NCBI RefSeq assembly: GCF_011038885.2
Contig: NZ_CP064952.1
Span: 1,488,001 to 1,552,000, forward strand
Length of the DNA: 64,000 bases
Direction of reading: 5' to 3'
From: Schaalia sp. ZJ405
GTDB taxonomy: Bacteria > Actinomycetota > Actinomycetes > Actinomycetales > Actinomycetaceae
Shown here: in pieces, positions 33,201-42,627 of the stretch
How the letters are laid out: each line of letters starts with the position of its first letter
How positions within the stretch are numbered: position 1 is the stretch's first letter
The notes under the pieces: generated by a model
Databases searched by the model: none
Seen by the model: only the letters and a program-made list of their open reading frames with translations
What the model was told of the DNA's origin: nothing
Translations under genes and position numbers: made by a program

Positions 33201-34187
33201 ATGACACATCAACTCGCCTCTCATCGCCGTCGCCTCGTCCATCACCGTCTGTGGGCGATTGTCGCTTTCCTGCTTGCAGGCGTCGTGGCATTAAGCGCGT
33301 GCAGCCCCACGCAGACAAAAGGTCAAGGAACAGACAAAGCGGGCCAAGGAACAAGCTCTGAGCGCCCCGTCGTCCTCACAACTTTCACCGTGTTGGCCGA
33401 TATTGCGCGCAATGTTGCCGGAGATCATTTGCAGGTTGAATCCATCACCAAGCCCGGCGCAGAGATCCACGAATACGAACCGACTCCTGGCGATATCCGC
33501 AAGGCTTCGTCGGCGGCTCTGATCTTGGATAACGGACTCAATCTCGAATCGTGGTTCGAGAAATTTGTCGAGGACGCGCACGCCAAACATGTCGTTGTAT
33601 CGGAGGGAGTTTCACCGCTTCCTATCACGGAAGATGCCTATGCTGGCAAGCCCAATCCGCATGCGTGGATGAGTCCTCTGAACGTGCAGACCTATGCCAA
33701 GAACATGGCGAAGGCTTTTGCGCAGCTCGATCCCGCACACGCCCAGGATTTCCACAAAAACGCTGAAGAATATGCGGCCAAACTCCAGAAGGTGCACGAT
33801 ACCCTCACCACTTCCCTGGACAAACTTCCCAAGCAGCAGAGGGTCCTGGTGACGTGCGAAGGGGCTTTCTCCTACCTCACTCGTGACGCTGGCCTCCAGG
33901 AGAAATACATCTGGCCAGTCAATGCAGAGCAACAGGCAACTCCCCAGCAAATTGCCTCCGCAATCACGTTCGTGCGAGAGAATAAGATACCCGCGGTATT
34001 CTGCGAATCCACGGTGTCGGACGCGCCCATGCAGCAGGTCGTTGAGGCCACCGGAGCAAAATTCGGTGGCACGCTCTACGTGGATTCACTCTCACAATCA
34101 GACGGCCCAGTTCCCACTTACCTTGACCTCATTACTCATGATGTGGATGTGATTCGCCAAGCTCTGACCGCTGAGAACACCCAATGA
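33201..34187 (+). CDS. Metal ABC transporter substrate-binding lipoprotein (Mn/Zn)
   Basis: 328 aa. Signal peptide with lipobox (AGVVALSAC), then the cluster A-I solute-binding fold. Metal ligands can be placed as in PsaA/SitA: His in GAEIHEYEPTPGDI, His in PNPHAWMSP, Glu in VFCESTVSD and Asp in LYVDSLS. A Glu as third ligand is typical of Mn-preferring proteins, and the His-rich loop of ZnuA is missing, so manganese is favoured. The protein binds metal outside the membrane and delivers it to the permease encoded two genes downstream. The three genes overlap by four bases each. Confidence 0.92.
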   Translation: MTHQLASHRRRLVHHRLWAIVAFLLAGVVALSACSPTQTKGQGTDKAGQGTSSERPVVLTTFTVLADIARNVAGDHLQVESITKPGAEIHEYEPTPGDIRKASSAALILDNGLNLESWFEKFVEDAHAKHVVVSEGVSPLPITEDAYAGKPNPHAWMSPLNVQTYAKNMAKAFAQLDPAHAQDFHKNAEEYAAKLQKVHDTLTTSLDKLPKQQRVLVTCEGAFSYLTRDAGLQEKYIWPVNAEQQATPQQIASAITFVRENKIPAVFCESTVSDAPMQQVVEATGAKFGGTLYVDSLSQSDGPVPTYLDLITHDVDVIRQALTAENTQ

Positions 34188-34918
34188 ATCCTGCGATTGA
34201 ACTCAATGACATCACCGTTCGATACGGCGATGTCGTGGCTCTCGACCGCGTGAGCCTGAGCTTGAACTCAGGTTGCGTGTGCGGACTCGTTGGAGTCAAC
34301 GGTTCAGGGAAATCGACGCTCCTCAACACCATCGTGGGGCGTGTTCGTCCACAGACGGGAACCATCAGGCTCGGCGGTATCGACCCTTCCACCGCGCGAC
34401 GCCAGGGAATGGTTGGGTACATGCCCCAAAGCGAGCAAGTTGATTGGCACTTCCCCCTCGCCGTGCGCGATGTCGTCATGACCGGACGGTACGGGCATCT
34501 GGGGCCAATGCGACGAGCACGCCAGGTTGACCACCGTGTGGTTGCCGATGCTCTGGAACGAGTGGAACTCAGTGAGTACGCCTCCCGTCAGATCGGGCAA
34601 TTGTCGGGCGGGCAACGCAAGCGCGTTTTTTTAGCTCGCTGCATCGCCCAGCAGGCCTCAATCCTGCTTCTCGACGAACCTTTCGCGGGAGTTGATAAAC
34701 GCTCTGAAGCGATGATCACCCGGCTCCTTCGCGAGCTTGCACGCGAAGGAGCCTGCGTCACAGTTTCAACTCACGATTTACAGGGATTACCCGAATTAGC
34801 TGACGAGGCCGTTCTCTTGAAGAATCGCGTACTCAAACATGCGCATGTGGAAGAAATTATTTCTCCTGAAAGCCTCTCAGCTGCCTTTGGTCTTGATGTT
34901 CTCGGAGGAAAGGAATGA
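34184..34918 (+). CDS. Metal ABC transporter ATP-binding protein (MntB/SitB-like)
   Basis: 244 aa, a single ABC ATPase: GVNGSGKST (Walker A, about 38-46), MPQSEQVDWHFPL (Q-loop, with the VDW..P typical of Mn/Zn importers), LSGGQRKR (signature) and ILLLDEPFAGVD (Walker B). The ATG overlaps the stop of the binding-protein gene, and the stop overlaps the permease start (ATGATG), so the operon is translationally coupled. Confidence 0.95.
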   Translation: MNPAIELNDITVRYGDVVALDRVSLSLNSGCVCGLVGVNGSGKSTLLNTIVGRVRPQTGTIRLGGIDPSTARRQGMVGYMPQSEQVDWHFPLAVRDVVMTGRYGHLGPMRRARQVDHRVVADALERVELSEYASRQIGQLSGGQRKRVFLARCIAQQASILLLDEPFAGVDKRSEAMITRLLRELAREGACVTVSTHDLQGLPELADEAVLLKNRVLKHAHVEEIISPESLSAAFGLDVLGGKE

Positions 34919-35790
34919 TGGTGCCATTTGCCGCTTCCGGGCTAGTGGATCTGCTGCTCGATCCTCTCAGATACGACTTCATGGTGCGGGCAATCACAAC
35001 GGCGCTCTTGACCGCCTTCGTCTGTGCGTTGCTTTCGTGTTGGCTCGTCCTCGTCGGCTGGTCACTCATGGGAGACGCTGTGTCTCACGCCGTTCTCCCC
35101 GGCGTCGTCCTCGCTTATATTGTGGGCGCCCCTTACGCGGTGGGTGCAGCTATTTTTGGTTTCCTCGCCGTCGGTCTCATCGGTGCCCTGCGTTCCACAT
35201 CCCACATTAAAGAGGACGCTGCCATCGGCATTGTCTTCACAACACTATTCGCCGGCGGTCTTGTGTTAATTTCGGTCACGCCCTCGCACACCGACCTCAA
35301 TCACATTATTTTCGGGAACATTCTGGGGGTGAGCCAATCTGACATGATCCAGATTGCCGTACTTACCCTTGTTCTCGTTGGGGTGATTGCAGTAAAGAAA
35401 CGTGATCTGACGCTTTATGCTTTTGATCCGCTTCATGCTCACGCCATCGGCCTGCGCCCGCAGCTCCTCGGGGCTCTGCTCCTGGCCATGTTGGCGTTGA
35501 CGTGCGTTATCGCTCTCCAGACTGTCGGTGTCATTCTCGTTGTGGCGATGCTCATCACACCGGGGGCCACCGCTTTGTTGCTAACACAGCGGATGAGCCG
35601 AATGCTCGTGCTCGCTCCGCTCATGTCGTGCATATGCACCGTCGTCGGCCTCTACCTGAGCTACTACTTAGATACCGCTTCGGGTGCCATGATCGTGCTC
35701 ACCCAAGGTGGAGTTTTCGGCGTGATCTACCTGCTCACTATGGGGCCAGCGTGGATTCGTCGTGCCAACTCAGGTCGTCAGCTCAGGTGA
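34915..35790 (+). CDS. Metal ABC transporter permease (MntC/SitC-like)
   Basis: 291 aa with about eight membrane helices, matching the ABC-3 family: LVLVGWSLMGDAVSHAVLPG (about 42-61), ALQTVGVILVVAMLITPGAT (about 198-217) and a C-terminal GGVFGVIYLL. It forms the membrane channel for the metal. It ends shortly before a GACGAGGACGA-rich stretch (35799-35830) with no gene. Confidence 0.95.
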   Translation: MMVPFAASGLVDLLLDPLRYDFMVRAITTALLTAFVCALLSCWLVLVGWSLMGDAVSHAVLPGVVLAYIVGAPYAVGAAIFGFLAVGLIGALRSTSHIKEDAAIGIVFTTLFAGGLVLISVTPSHTDLNHIIFGNILGVSQSDMIQIAVLTLVLVGVIAVKKRDLTLYAFDPLHAHAIGLRPQLLGALLLAMLALTCVIALQTVGVILVVAMLITPGATALLLTQRMSRMLVLAPLMSCICTVVGLYLSYYLDTASGAMIVLTQGGVFGVIYLLTMGPAWIRRANSGRQLR

Positions 35791-35916
35791 AGCGGGAACG
35801 AGGACGAGGCGCGGGGACGAGGGCGAGGCCGCCAGTTTCCTCGAACGCCGGTGCAGTAGATCCCGTGTGTTGGGATCAGTCCCACCGATATTTCTGGGAA
35901 ATCTAGAATCGTATGC

Positions 35917-36294
35917 ATGGACGATGCACAGCTATACGAGGTCGCGTTCACTCACGCACTGGAGTTACCCGGCGCTGAAGAACGTCCATTCGCTCCCGGA
36001 TGGACCGCCGTGCGAGTGGCCGAGAAATGGTTCATGGTTGCCACTGAGCGCCAGGGGCAACAGCTGATCAACGTCAAAGCCACCCCAGACGACATCACCG
36101 CACTGCGTCAGGCATACACGTCGATTCAGCCGGGCTATCACATGAACAAAACTCACTGGATTTCCATTACCGCTGGGGACGACATGAGCGCCCAATTCGT
36201 TAGGGAACTGATCACTGATTCCTACGCGCTGATCGTTGCCGCGCTTCCCAGGGCAAAACGTCCGTATCTTTCAGCGCCCTACCTCGCCAACTAA
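35917..36294 (+). CDS. MmcQ/YjbR family protein
   Basis: 125 aa. The pattern YEVAFTHALELPGAEE, EKWFMVATE, INVKATPDDITALRQAY, PGYHMNKTHWISI and LITDSYALIVAALPR is the whole YjbR fold (double-wing, CyaY-like). The family is described as DNA-binding-like but its function is not established. It converges with the sortase gene two bases away, so the two stop codons nearly touch. Confidence 0.9.
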   Translation: MDDAQLYEVAFTHALELPGAEERPFAPGWTAVRVAEKWFMVATERQGQQLINVKATPDDITALRQAYTSIQPGYHMNKTHWISITAGDDMSAQFVRELITDSYALIVAALPRAKRPYLSAPYLAN

Positions 36295-36296
36295 CA

Positions 36297-37268
36297 TCAC
36301 GAATCTTCACTCGTGTTCTCAGTGGTCTTCGCTTTCATCGCCGCCACGTATTTTCGGCATTTGTGCGTGTGGCGCGCCAGAATGACCACTGCCGCAACAA
36401 CAACCGCCACGTAAGCGATTGCCCACCAAGGGAAGCGAGGAAGATCCGATGCTTTACCCGCGTTGGCGAGGTCTTTGGCGGGTGTCGGGATGATGCGTTC
36501 GCCGGTGACGAGGATGCGGTGAGAGTTGATTCCCAGCGGAGTACAGGTCACAAGGGTCACGAGATCGCGTCCTTCCTCGGCGCGGATCGCTTGTGAGTCT
36601 TCCGGTTCCACGACTTCGGTGGAAATGACCTTATAGGTGAGCACCTGGTCGAAGGTTTCAATTGTGAAAGTGTCGCCGACGACGATCTTGTCGAGGTCGG
36701 TGAACATCGTCGCATTGGCCAGCCCCCGGTGTGCGGTGATCACCGCCCGAGTGGAGGTGCCACCAACGGGGAAGGAAGTTCCTTTGAGGTGTCCGGCGCC
36801 TTTGAGAAGAGTTTCTTCAGTTGTCCCGTGATAGATCGGGAGATCGACATCAATTTTGTCGATTCTGATGCGAGCCATTGTGTTTTCTTTGCCCGCGCTG
36901 AGAATGTCTTCGTATCGCCAGGTCCGTCCGTCCGCCGTGGTGATCTCGTCGAGGTTACCTGTTGCCTGAGGAAGGCGTTCGTTACGCGCAACGAGGGCAC
37001 CGGAGGACAGGGCAGCGTTGTACGTGCGCGCTGCCTCTAGCTGTTCTTCCCCGTCGGGGATCGCATTGCGCACTGAGTTCTCGTAGGTCTTCGTGATTGA
37101 TGTCTGGTTGTACTGGGACAACCAGGAAGCAGCAGTTGGATACGTCAGCAGGCTCAGTCCCACGATGAGCAGGAGAACAGTGAGGTAGGGGAAGAAGAGC
37201 AGGCTAGCCAGCGACACAGGCGCTTTTCCCTGTGTCTTCTGAGGTTGTTTCTGACGGACCTTACGCAT
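36297..37268 (-). CDS. srtC: Class C (pilin) sortase
   Basis: 323 aa. N-terminal membrane anchor (LASLLFFPYLTVLLLIVGLS), catalytic domain with His in VITAHRGLANATMFTDL and the catalytic Cys in LVTLVTCTPLGINSHRILV with its Arg, and a C-terminal membrane helix (WWAIAYVAVVVAAVVILA). It covalently polymerises the shaft pilin encoded upstream. The usual class C lid motif (DPF/DPW) is not visible between the anchor and the catalytic domain. A strong hairpin (37333-37363) separates it from the pilin gene and probably lowers its expression relative to pilin. Confidence 0.93.
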   Translation of the reverse strand: MRKVRQKQPQKTQGKAPVSLASLLFFPYLTVLLLIVGLSLLTYPTAASWLSQYNQTSITKTYENSVRNAIPDGEEQLEAARTYNAALSSGALVARNERLPQATGNLDEITTADGRTWRYEDILSAGKENTMARIRIDKIDVDLPIYHGTTEETLLKGAGHLKGTSFPVGGTSTRAVITAHRGLANATMFTDLDKIVVGDTFTIETFDQVLTYKVISTEVVEPEDSQAIRAEEGRDLVTLVTCTPLGINSHRILVTGERIIPTPAKDLANAGKASDLPRFPWWAIAYVAVVVAAVVILARHTHKCRKYVAAMKAKTTENTSEDS

Positions 37269-37332
37269 GTGTTGTCCTTGAAGTCTTCGTCGTCATGGGG
37301 TGCGAAGGGGAAAGACTCACCTGAGCGTGCCT

Positions 37333-37363
37333 GGAGGGGCGCTACCCGCGGTAGCGCCCCTCC
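37333..37363 (-). terminator. Intra-operon hairpin between pilin and sortase genes
   Basis: A perfect 14-bp stem (GGAGGGGCGCTACC and complement) with a 3-nt loop, no U-run. Its position suggests partial termination or RNA processing that makes pilin more abundant than sortase. Confidence 0.65.
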
Positions 37364-37399
37364 GATAGATGCCTCAAACGGCTATCTCATGACGCGAGG

Positions 37400-39019
37400 T
37401 CAGATTTCACTGCGCATGCGTCGGCGGCTGACCATGTAGGTTCCGCTAGCGAGAGCAATGAGTGCGGCACCTGTGAGAGTCAGGAGCACCTTGCCTGCGG
37501 CACCGGTCAGTGGCAGCTGCGGCAGGTCAGACTTTTCGTTCACAACTTCGGGGCCGAACTTAGCAGCATCTGTTGCGACGTTGATGGCCCCCTGTTTGAC
37601 AGTGATGGTGATCGGTTGAGTCAGGAGCTTGTAGCCGGCAGGAGCGGTCTTTTCAACCAGTGTGAACTCCTTCTCGACGAGCTCATTGCCTGCGCGCTTA
37701 CCAAGGAAGAGACCTGTGAAGTGAACGTAACCGTTCTTGTCAGAGGTTGCCTGAGCAACGACCTTATTCCCGTCTTTGACCTCGAAGACAGCGCCTTCGA
37801 GCGCGTTCTTAGCAGTGGTGTCGTCGACCTTCTTGAACGCGTAGTCACCGAATCGCGGAGTCTCCACGGTGGGGATTCCCGGTGGCGGGGTCTCGCCCCC
37901 AGGGTTGTCCGGGTTTCCGGGGTTGCCCGGTGCGTTGAATGGGTCGTATTCGTTGATGATCTTGTACGCGGTGTTAGGAACCTCGCCGTTAGCCGGCATG
38001 GTCTTGACGATCGTTCGGATGGAGATCTTGACAACGGGAGTACCCGCCAGCAGTCCCTGCAGGTAAGGATCCGAGATCTTTCCGTCGTCACCCTTCACCA
38101 GCTCAACACGGATGGCGTGACGACCATCAGCCACCGGAACGGGGGTCACAGTGAAAAGATCCGAATCAATCGTTTCGCTTCCGATCATCACGGAGACGGC
38201 TTCCTTCAGGGCCTCCTCAGAAGAACCATCAAAGGGGATCTCGCTCTTGTCTGCCTTTGCAAGCGCAAGATTTGTGTCGAGCGGATCGACTGCGCCGATT
38301 GCGGTGTAGCCATCCTCAGAGCCCGGAAGCGTCTGCGTGATGTCCCAGGTGATGATGTCGCCAACCTTTGCGGTGTCTGTCGTGTCCGCAATCTTCTCAC
38401 CGGACGTGTTGACCGTGTTCTTGGGGTAGACGTGCGGGTTGTAGTTCCAGTTGCCTTGCTGAGCGGCGTAAGGAATCGTGATGAAGAAGGGAGCGGCCTT
38501 CTTGGTAATCGGATTGTTGCCGATGCCGGACTCAACAACATAGTAGAGGCCGAGGTCCAGGTTGGTGAATGCGGCGATGCCTCGTTCGTTGGTAGTCACC
38601 GTGCGCGTACTATCGCGGTCGATCTGGTACGTCTTGCCGTTAACAGTCACATTTTCGGGCTGCTGGGGGTTCTCACCGGCGGCTACTTTGGCCTCCTTCA
38701 CGCCCGTCCAAGACTCCGCCTTGGTCAGGTCAAGACCTCTGACCTTGTAGATCGTGAACGAAACATCCTTCAGCACCTTGGCATCAGCCGGGGCGCTGAG
38801 TTCGGTACCGTTGTTCTTCTGGTCAGGATTGAGCCATTTGACCTCGTCCGTGTACTTGTGAACAGTGATGGAGCCCTTCTCGCCGTCTGGCAGACCAATG
38901 TTGCCGTTGGGGGTGTCAGCGGCCACAGCAGCTGGGCCGGCGAGCATGCCGGCTCCGAACGCCGCGGCTACAACGGTGACAAGAGCCTTCGTGGCCTTGC
39001 CGATCACCGTGTGTCGCAT
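37400..39019 (-). CDS. Major fimbrial shaft pilin (FimA/FimP, SpaH type)
   Basis: 539 aa from ATG 39019. Signal peptide (TKALVTVVAAAFGAGMLAGP, AVAADTP), an N-terminal domain with the pilin motif lysine in NYNPHVYPKNTV, CnaB-type domains, an E-box (FTLVEKTAPAGY) and a sorting signal LPLTG, hydrophobic helix, RRRMR. The YPKN lysine is the acceptor for sortase-made isopeptide bonds and the Cna domains carry their own stabilising isopeptides. It forms the polymer shaft. Order tip-shaft-sortase matches the Actinomyces type 1 and type 2 fimbrial loci. AAAGGTTT lies before the ATG. The long plus-strand frame opposite it is a shadow. Confidence 0.93.
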   Translation of the reverse strand: MRHTVIGKATKALVTVVAAAFGAGMLAGPAAVAADTPNGNIGLPDGEKGSITVHKYTDEVKWLNPDQKNNGTELSAPADAKVLKDVSFTIYKVRGLDLTKAESWTGVKEAKVAAGENPQQPENVTVNGKTYQIDRDSTRTVTTNERGIAAFTNLDLGLYYVVESGIGNNPITKKAAPFFITIPYAAQQGNWNYNPHVYPKNTVNTSGEKIADTTDTAKVGDIITWDITQTLPGSEDGYTAIGAVDPLDTNLALAKADKSEIPFDGSSEEALKEAVSVMIGSETIDSDLFTVTPVPVADGRHAIRVELVKGDDGKISDPYLQGLLAGTPVVKISIRTIVKTMPANGEVPNTAYKIINEYDPFNAPGNPGNPDNPGGETPPPGIPTVETPRFGDYAFKKVDDTTAKNALEGAVFEVKDGNKVVAQATSDKNGYVHFTGLFLGKRAGNELVEKEFTLVEKTAPAGYKLLTQPITITVKQGAINVATDAAKFGPEVVNEKSDLPQLPLTGAAGKVLLTLTGAALIALASGTYMVSRRRMRSEI

Positions 39020-39093
39020 AGTGATAAACCTTTCGTATTCTGTGTGTTGAAAGTCAGGTGGTTCTTGGTTGGGGTGGCCGGTGGCCGCCCGCG

Positions 39094-42093
39094 TCACGAT
39101 TGAGTGCTTGACGAACGGACCACCTTTCGTCGTCGTAGGCACAGAGCCGACAGAGCAGTGAGGCCAAAGACCCCCAGAGCACTCAGTCGGAAGATATCGG
39201 CACTCATCCCGCCGGTGAACGGCAAGATGGGCAGCTTCGCCTTGGCGTTCGTAATTTGCCCAAGATCTAGGACCCCGTGATGATCGCCGATGACCAGTTC
39301 CCTGTTGATCTCGACTGGATACGTCTCATTACTCAGTGCGTAACCCGCAGGAGCCTTTGATTCCTTGAGCGTGTACCTGCCCCAGGGAAGTTTCGTCAGC
39401 TTGAACGAGCCCTTCTTCGGATCAGTGTCCGCGAAGGACCCTGCCCCAGGAGCTTGACAGGTCGTCCCAGTGCCGGTAGCACAGTCTGTGATTCTGACAC
39501 TCCGACCATCCGGACCCCTGAGCGTCCATTCGGAACCACCCAGCGCTTGACCTGTGTCAGCAGCGTCAACCTTCGTCCAGGTAACCGTGCCGGGAATGCG
39601 TTCGTTGAGAACTACCCCGGTCATCGTTCCGGAAGCATTGAGTGCGTCAGCGCTGAGTACAACCTTGTAGACGCCTTCTACGGCTTTTCCGTTAGCGTCA
39701 ACGGCCTGAGGATACTCGGTCGGAAGCGACTTGGCCGTCTTCGTTATGGTGTAGCCCTCAGGAGCCTTTTTCTCAACAAGGAAGTACGTACCAAAGGCCT
39801 TTTCCTTCCACTCCGCAAGACCATCACCGTTGGTCACGCGATCCTCACCGTTGCCATCTGCGGCGCAATCATCCTCGCTGTACGCGCCGTTGTCGTCTTT
39901 GTCGGCGCACAGAGTAAAAGCCGCGCCTGCCAGAGGCTTGTGACCATCTGCGTCCTGCTTCGACACCGCGATGGAGACGAGCTTCGACCCCGGGTCCGGG
40001 TCGTTGACGAAAGTGCAGGTGAGTGCTGACGCAGCACCACCGGCCGCCGGAATTGTGACGTCAGCATATGCCTCGCTGTCGTTCGCTGTAAGCCCGTCAA
40101 CTACTGTTCCTGAGACATCATGACCTTCGCCGTCAACGCACAGGAGCCTCGGGTGATAGTCGTTGAGACTGCTCGATCGGCGAAAGAAACTGCTCGATCC
40201 TTGAGTAATTTCCTCCTTGAGCCTGACCGTTTGGCCCGCAGGAATCGGAAGCGGACCAACCTTCTCGTTCTGGACACCCGTGGTGCTACCCGTCGTCGTA
40301 AATTTTCCCAAGGAGTTCCCACCGGTCGACGCAGAAATAATGAACTGATCATTCGCGTTCTTGCGGGAGACAATGTCCACCTTCGCAGTGATCGATGCAA
40401 AAGGCTCTGAGAAACCGTCCATGTCGACCATTTTTAAGTTCCGCAGATCGTAGACGTAGCGCGTCCCCCCAGCTGTCCTCCACGGGCCATTGTGCTGTTC
40501 ACGTCCACTCACCGGATATTTCCACAGCTCCGCCGTTTCCGGCTTAAGGACATGCCAAGTCTCAGAGGGATCATTTTTCCACGCTATTACCTCAACAGGA
40601 GGATGGGCAGGCATTTCCTGAATTTTCGTAGGTGGGTGCCCTGCTGTTGTCGTGACACCGGGAGTGATTTCGTAGACGGCACCTACAGATTCCCACTGGT
40701 AACCATCGCCCAACATATTTGCCGAAATCAGCAGGGAACCACCTGGTGAAACACTAAAACCAGTTGCAGCAAAGAGCGGAGGGAAATGACAACCAGACCC
40801 ACCGATATTCGGGTATTTACAACCAATGACCTCAGAGAAATAACGATAAGCAAAGGGTTCAAGATCGAAGGACATACGGCCTGACACCGTCATCTCCGTC
40901 TCCAGAGAGTTCCCCAGACGCAGCTGCGACGACGGCACAGAAATAACATCCAACTTGTTAAATGTCTTCTGCTTTTTGTGCCCAAATCCGATCAGCAGGT
41001 CACCCGTCGTGGTAAAGAGCAGGTCGCCATCTTTAGGGGCATCCAGGTTCAGAGTCACGTCGCTCGGCGACGCACCCTGGTCAATAAGAGGGGCCCAGCC
41101 GCGAGGAGTGATGACACCACTGCTCGCATCGGCTTCGAAAAGATAGTAAACGTTCCGCAGATTCGTCGGGGCATCTCCACGTTTCGGATTAATTCTCCGG
41201 ACCCCTGTGCCGCCGAAGAAATAGTTCCCCGAAACAGGATCAACGGCACCGCCCTGAATCTCCAGCTTTCGGTGTGGCTGATTATTCGCGAACTGCTCGG
41301 TCGTCACAAAGCGAGAACCGAGACCCGTCCATTCTCTCGCACCTGGGGCAAGCTTCCAGACCTGGACCACAACCCGGTTGGACGCGTCCTTATCGGAGCC
41401 GAGGACCGTCCTGCCGTTCGCATCCTTCCATTTACCCACTGCGCGCTCGATGACGTACATCGTTCCATCGGGTGCGGTACCCAGGGCGTTGAAATTCTGG
41501 CCACCAGATCCCTTCTTTAAGAATGGCAACGGTTCCATTTGGTCCGCAATATTGCAATTCTCGGTCCCTGGCTTAATGTTATACAACTCACCAGTTGAGG
41601 TCATGACGACGATCCCACGCGCACCCGGCGTCGCAGCAGCAGTCTCGTCAAGAAGGCACGTGCCAAGGCGATCCTTGGTCTTCTTCCTAGGGCCACCAGG
41701 TGTGTTCACGTATGTAATGCGTGTATCCACGGGCTCATCGAACGCTTCCGGGTCCAAGTTACGTTTCGTACCTGTCAACCAGCTTGATCCAGCCGGTGCC
41801 ACTTCCGCACCAGTCGCCGATCGATCCGATCCAACCGGTGCTTCTGCCGCACCAGCCGCCGATCGGTCCGAGCCGAAGCGCGGTGTGTCCTCAGCAGGGG
41901 CGTTAACTACGTCCCCGCTTTCTGGGGCCTCAGTCTCAGACACAGCAGCTGCACCTTCCTCGGCCACAGCAGTCGTTCCTTCATCCCACGTCTCCCCCTG
42001 ATCGGTTTGTGCGATAGCCGGGGCGAGATGCACCAGACTCAAGGCACACGTGGCTGCAAAGACGGCAGCCATCTTGACCTTGGATTCACGCAT
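39094..42093 (-). CDS. Fimbrial tip adhesin (FimQ/FimB-like), LPXTG-anchored
   Basis: 999 aa from ATG 42093, with AGGAAG upstream. Signal peptide (MAAVFAATCALSLVHLAPAI), an acidic low-complexity stalk with a duplicated GSDRSA-GA-AP unit (about residues 75-105), a large globular region (about 150-560) with repeated beta-propeller-like strands (GGAVDPVSGNYFFGG, SVSPGGSLLISANMLGDGYQ) and several cysteines. Two or three CnaB domains follow with E-boxes FLVEKKAPEGY and YTLKESKAPAGY, then LPFTG, a hydrophobic helix and RRRK. It precedes the shaft pilin gene by 74 bp. In Actinomyces the equivalent proteins sit at the fibre tip and bind host or bacterial receptors. Confidence 0.88.
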   Translation of the reverse strand: MRESKVKMAAVFAATCALSLVHLAPAIAQTDQGETWDEGTTAVAEEGAAAVSETEAPESGDVVNAPAEDTPRFGSDRSAAGAAEAPVGSDRSATGAEVAPAGSSWLTGTKRNLDPEAFDEPVDTRITYVNTPGGPRKKTKDRLGTCLLDETAAATPGARGIVVMTSTGELYNIKPGTENCNIADQMEPLPFLKKGSGGQNFNALGTAPDGTMYVIERAVGKWKDANGRTVLGSDKDASNRVVVQVWKLAPGAREWTGLGSRFVTTEQFANNQPHRKLEIQGGAVDPVSGNYFFGGTGVRRINPKRGDAPTNLRNVYYLFEADASSGVITPRGWAPLIDQGASPSDVTLNLDAPKDGDLLFTTTGDLLIGFGHKKQKTFNKLDVISVPSSQLRLGNSLETEMTVSGRMSFDLEPFAYRYFSEVIGCKYPNIGGSGCHFPPLFAATGFSVSPGGSLLISANMLGDGYQWESVGAVYEITPGVTTTAGHPPTKIQEMPAHPPVEVIAWKNDPSETWHVLKPETAELWKYPVSGREQHNGPWRTAGGTRYVYDLRNLKMVDMDGFSEPFASITAKVDIVSRKNANDQFIISASTGGNSLGKFTTTGSTTGVQNEKVGPLPIPAGQTVRLKEEITQGSSSFFRRSSSLNDYHPRLLCVDGEGHDVSGTVVDGLTANDSEAYADVTIPAAGGAASALTCTFVNDPDPGSKLVSIAVSKQDADGHKPLAGAAFTLCADKDDNGAYSEDDCAADGNGEDRVTNGDGLAEWKEKAFGTYFLVEKKAPEGYTITKTAKSLPTEYPQAVDANGKAVEGVYKVVLSADALNASGTMTGVVLNERIPGTVTWTKVDAADTGQALGGSEWTLRGPDGRSVRITDCATGTGTTCQAPGAGSFADTDPKKGSFKLTKLPWGRYTLKESKAPAGYALSNETYPVEINRELVIGDHHGVLDLGQITNAKAKLPILPFTGGMSADIFRLSALGVFGLTALSALCLRRRKVVRSSSTQS

Positions 42094-42627
42094 ACGCGCG
42101 CACTTCCTTCTCTTGAGGAGACACAAAACGGACGGCCCTACCGGGGCAGACGTGGACTAAGGAATCCGGTAAGAAATTCCCTGAACACACGCCCAGCGGC
42201 ACGGAGCTGATTCCCCTGTCAACCCATGAGAAAAGTTCTTTTCTGACCGACTGGGAGAATCAAACGACCGAAGAGAAGGCTAGGACCTTAGTCGGTAACT
42301 TGTCCAATCAATTAGCTGGTACCCATCCATTCTCCCACAGTGCAAACACGCCACTTTGCGCAGAATTACAAGGAAAATGTCCCTCTATACAAGAAACACA
42401 AAGTCGACACATGCTGTATCACATCATGGACATACCCCCCCCCCCCCCCGTCACTTTTCTTCCAGGGCGTAGGGTTAGCTCCTTCATTGACCTATTGGTC
42501 ACATATTGTTAAAGTTCCTCTATAACACCGGGGGGCTATTCACAGTGGTCAGCGCCGCATCCAGGCAGTCGCGTGAATCCCACTCGGTTCACCTCAAGAC
42601 ACGCTTGAGGCGCTAACGCTGGCGAGG
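42094..42627. other. Upstream region of the pilus operon
   Basis: A 534-bp stretch between the pilus operon and the MerR gene, with no gene. It contains the C15 tract (42435-42449). A TATAGA (about 42384, minus strand) is a possible -10 element downstream of the tract. Confidence 0.5.
42435..42449 (-). repeat. Poly-C (poly-G on coding strand) tract, C15
   Basis: Fifteen consecutive C, 342 bp upstream of the tip-adhesin start. On the coding strand it reads AAAAGTGAC, G15, TATGTCC; the sequence after the run resembles a -10 element. Long G-runs in promoter spacers drive phase variation elsewhere (for example Neisseria porA), so pilus switching is possible. Confidence 0.65.

Noticed and set aside
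37616..39103. 495-aa plus-strand frame opposite the major pilin gene
   Set aside because: It mirrors a pilin with clear signal peptide, pilin motif and LPXTG; its own translation has no recognisable domain.
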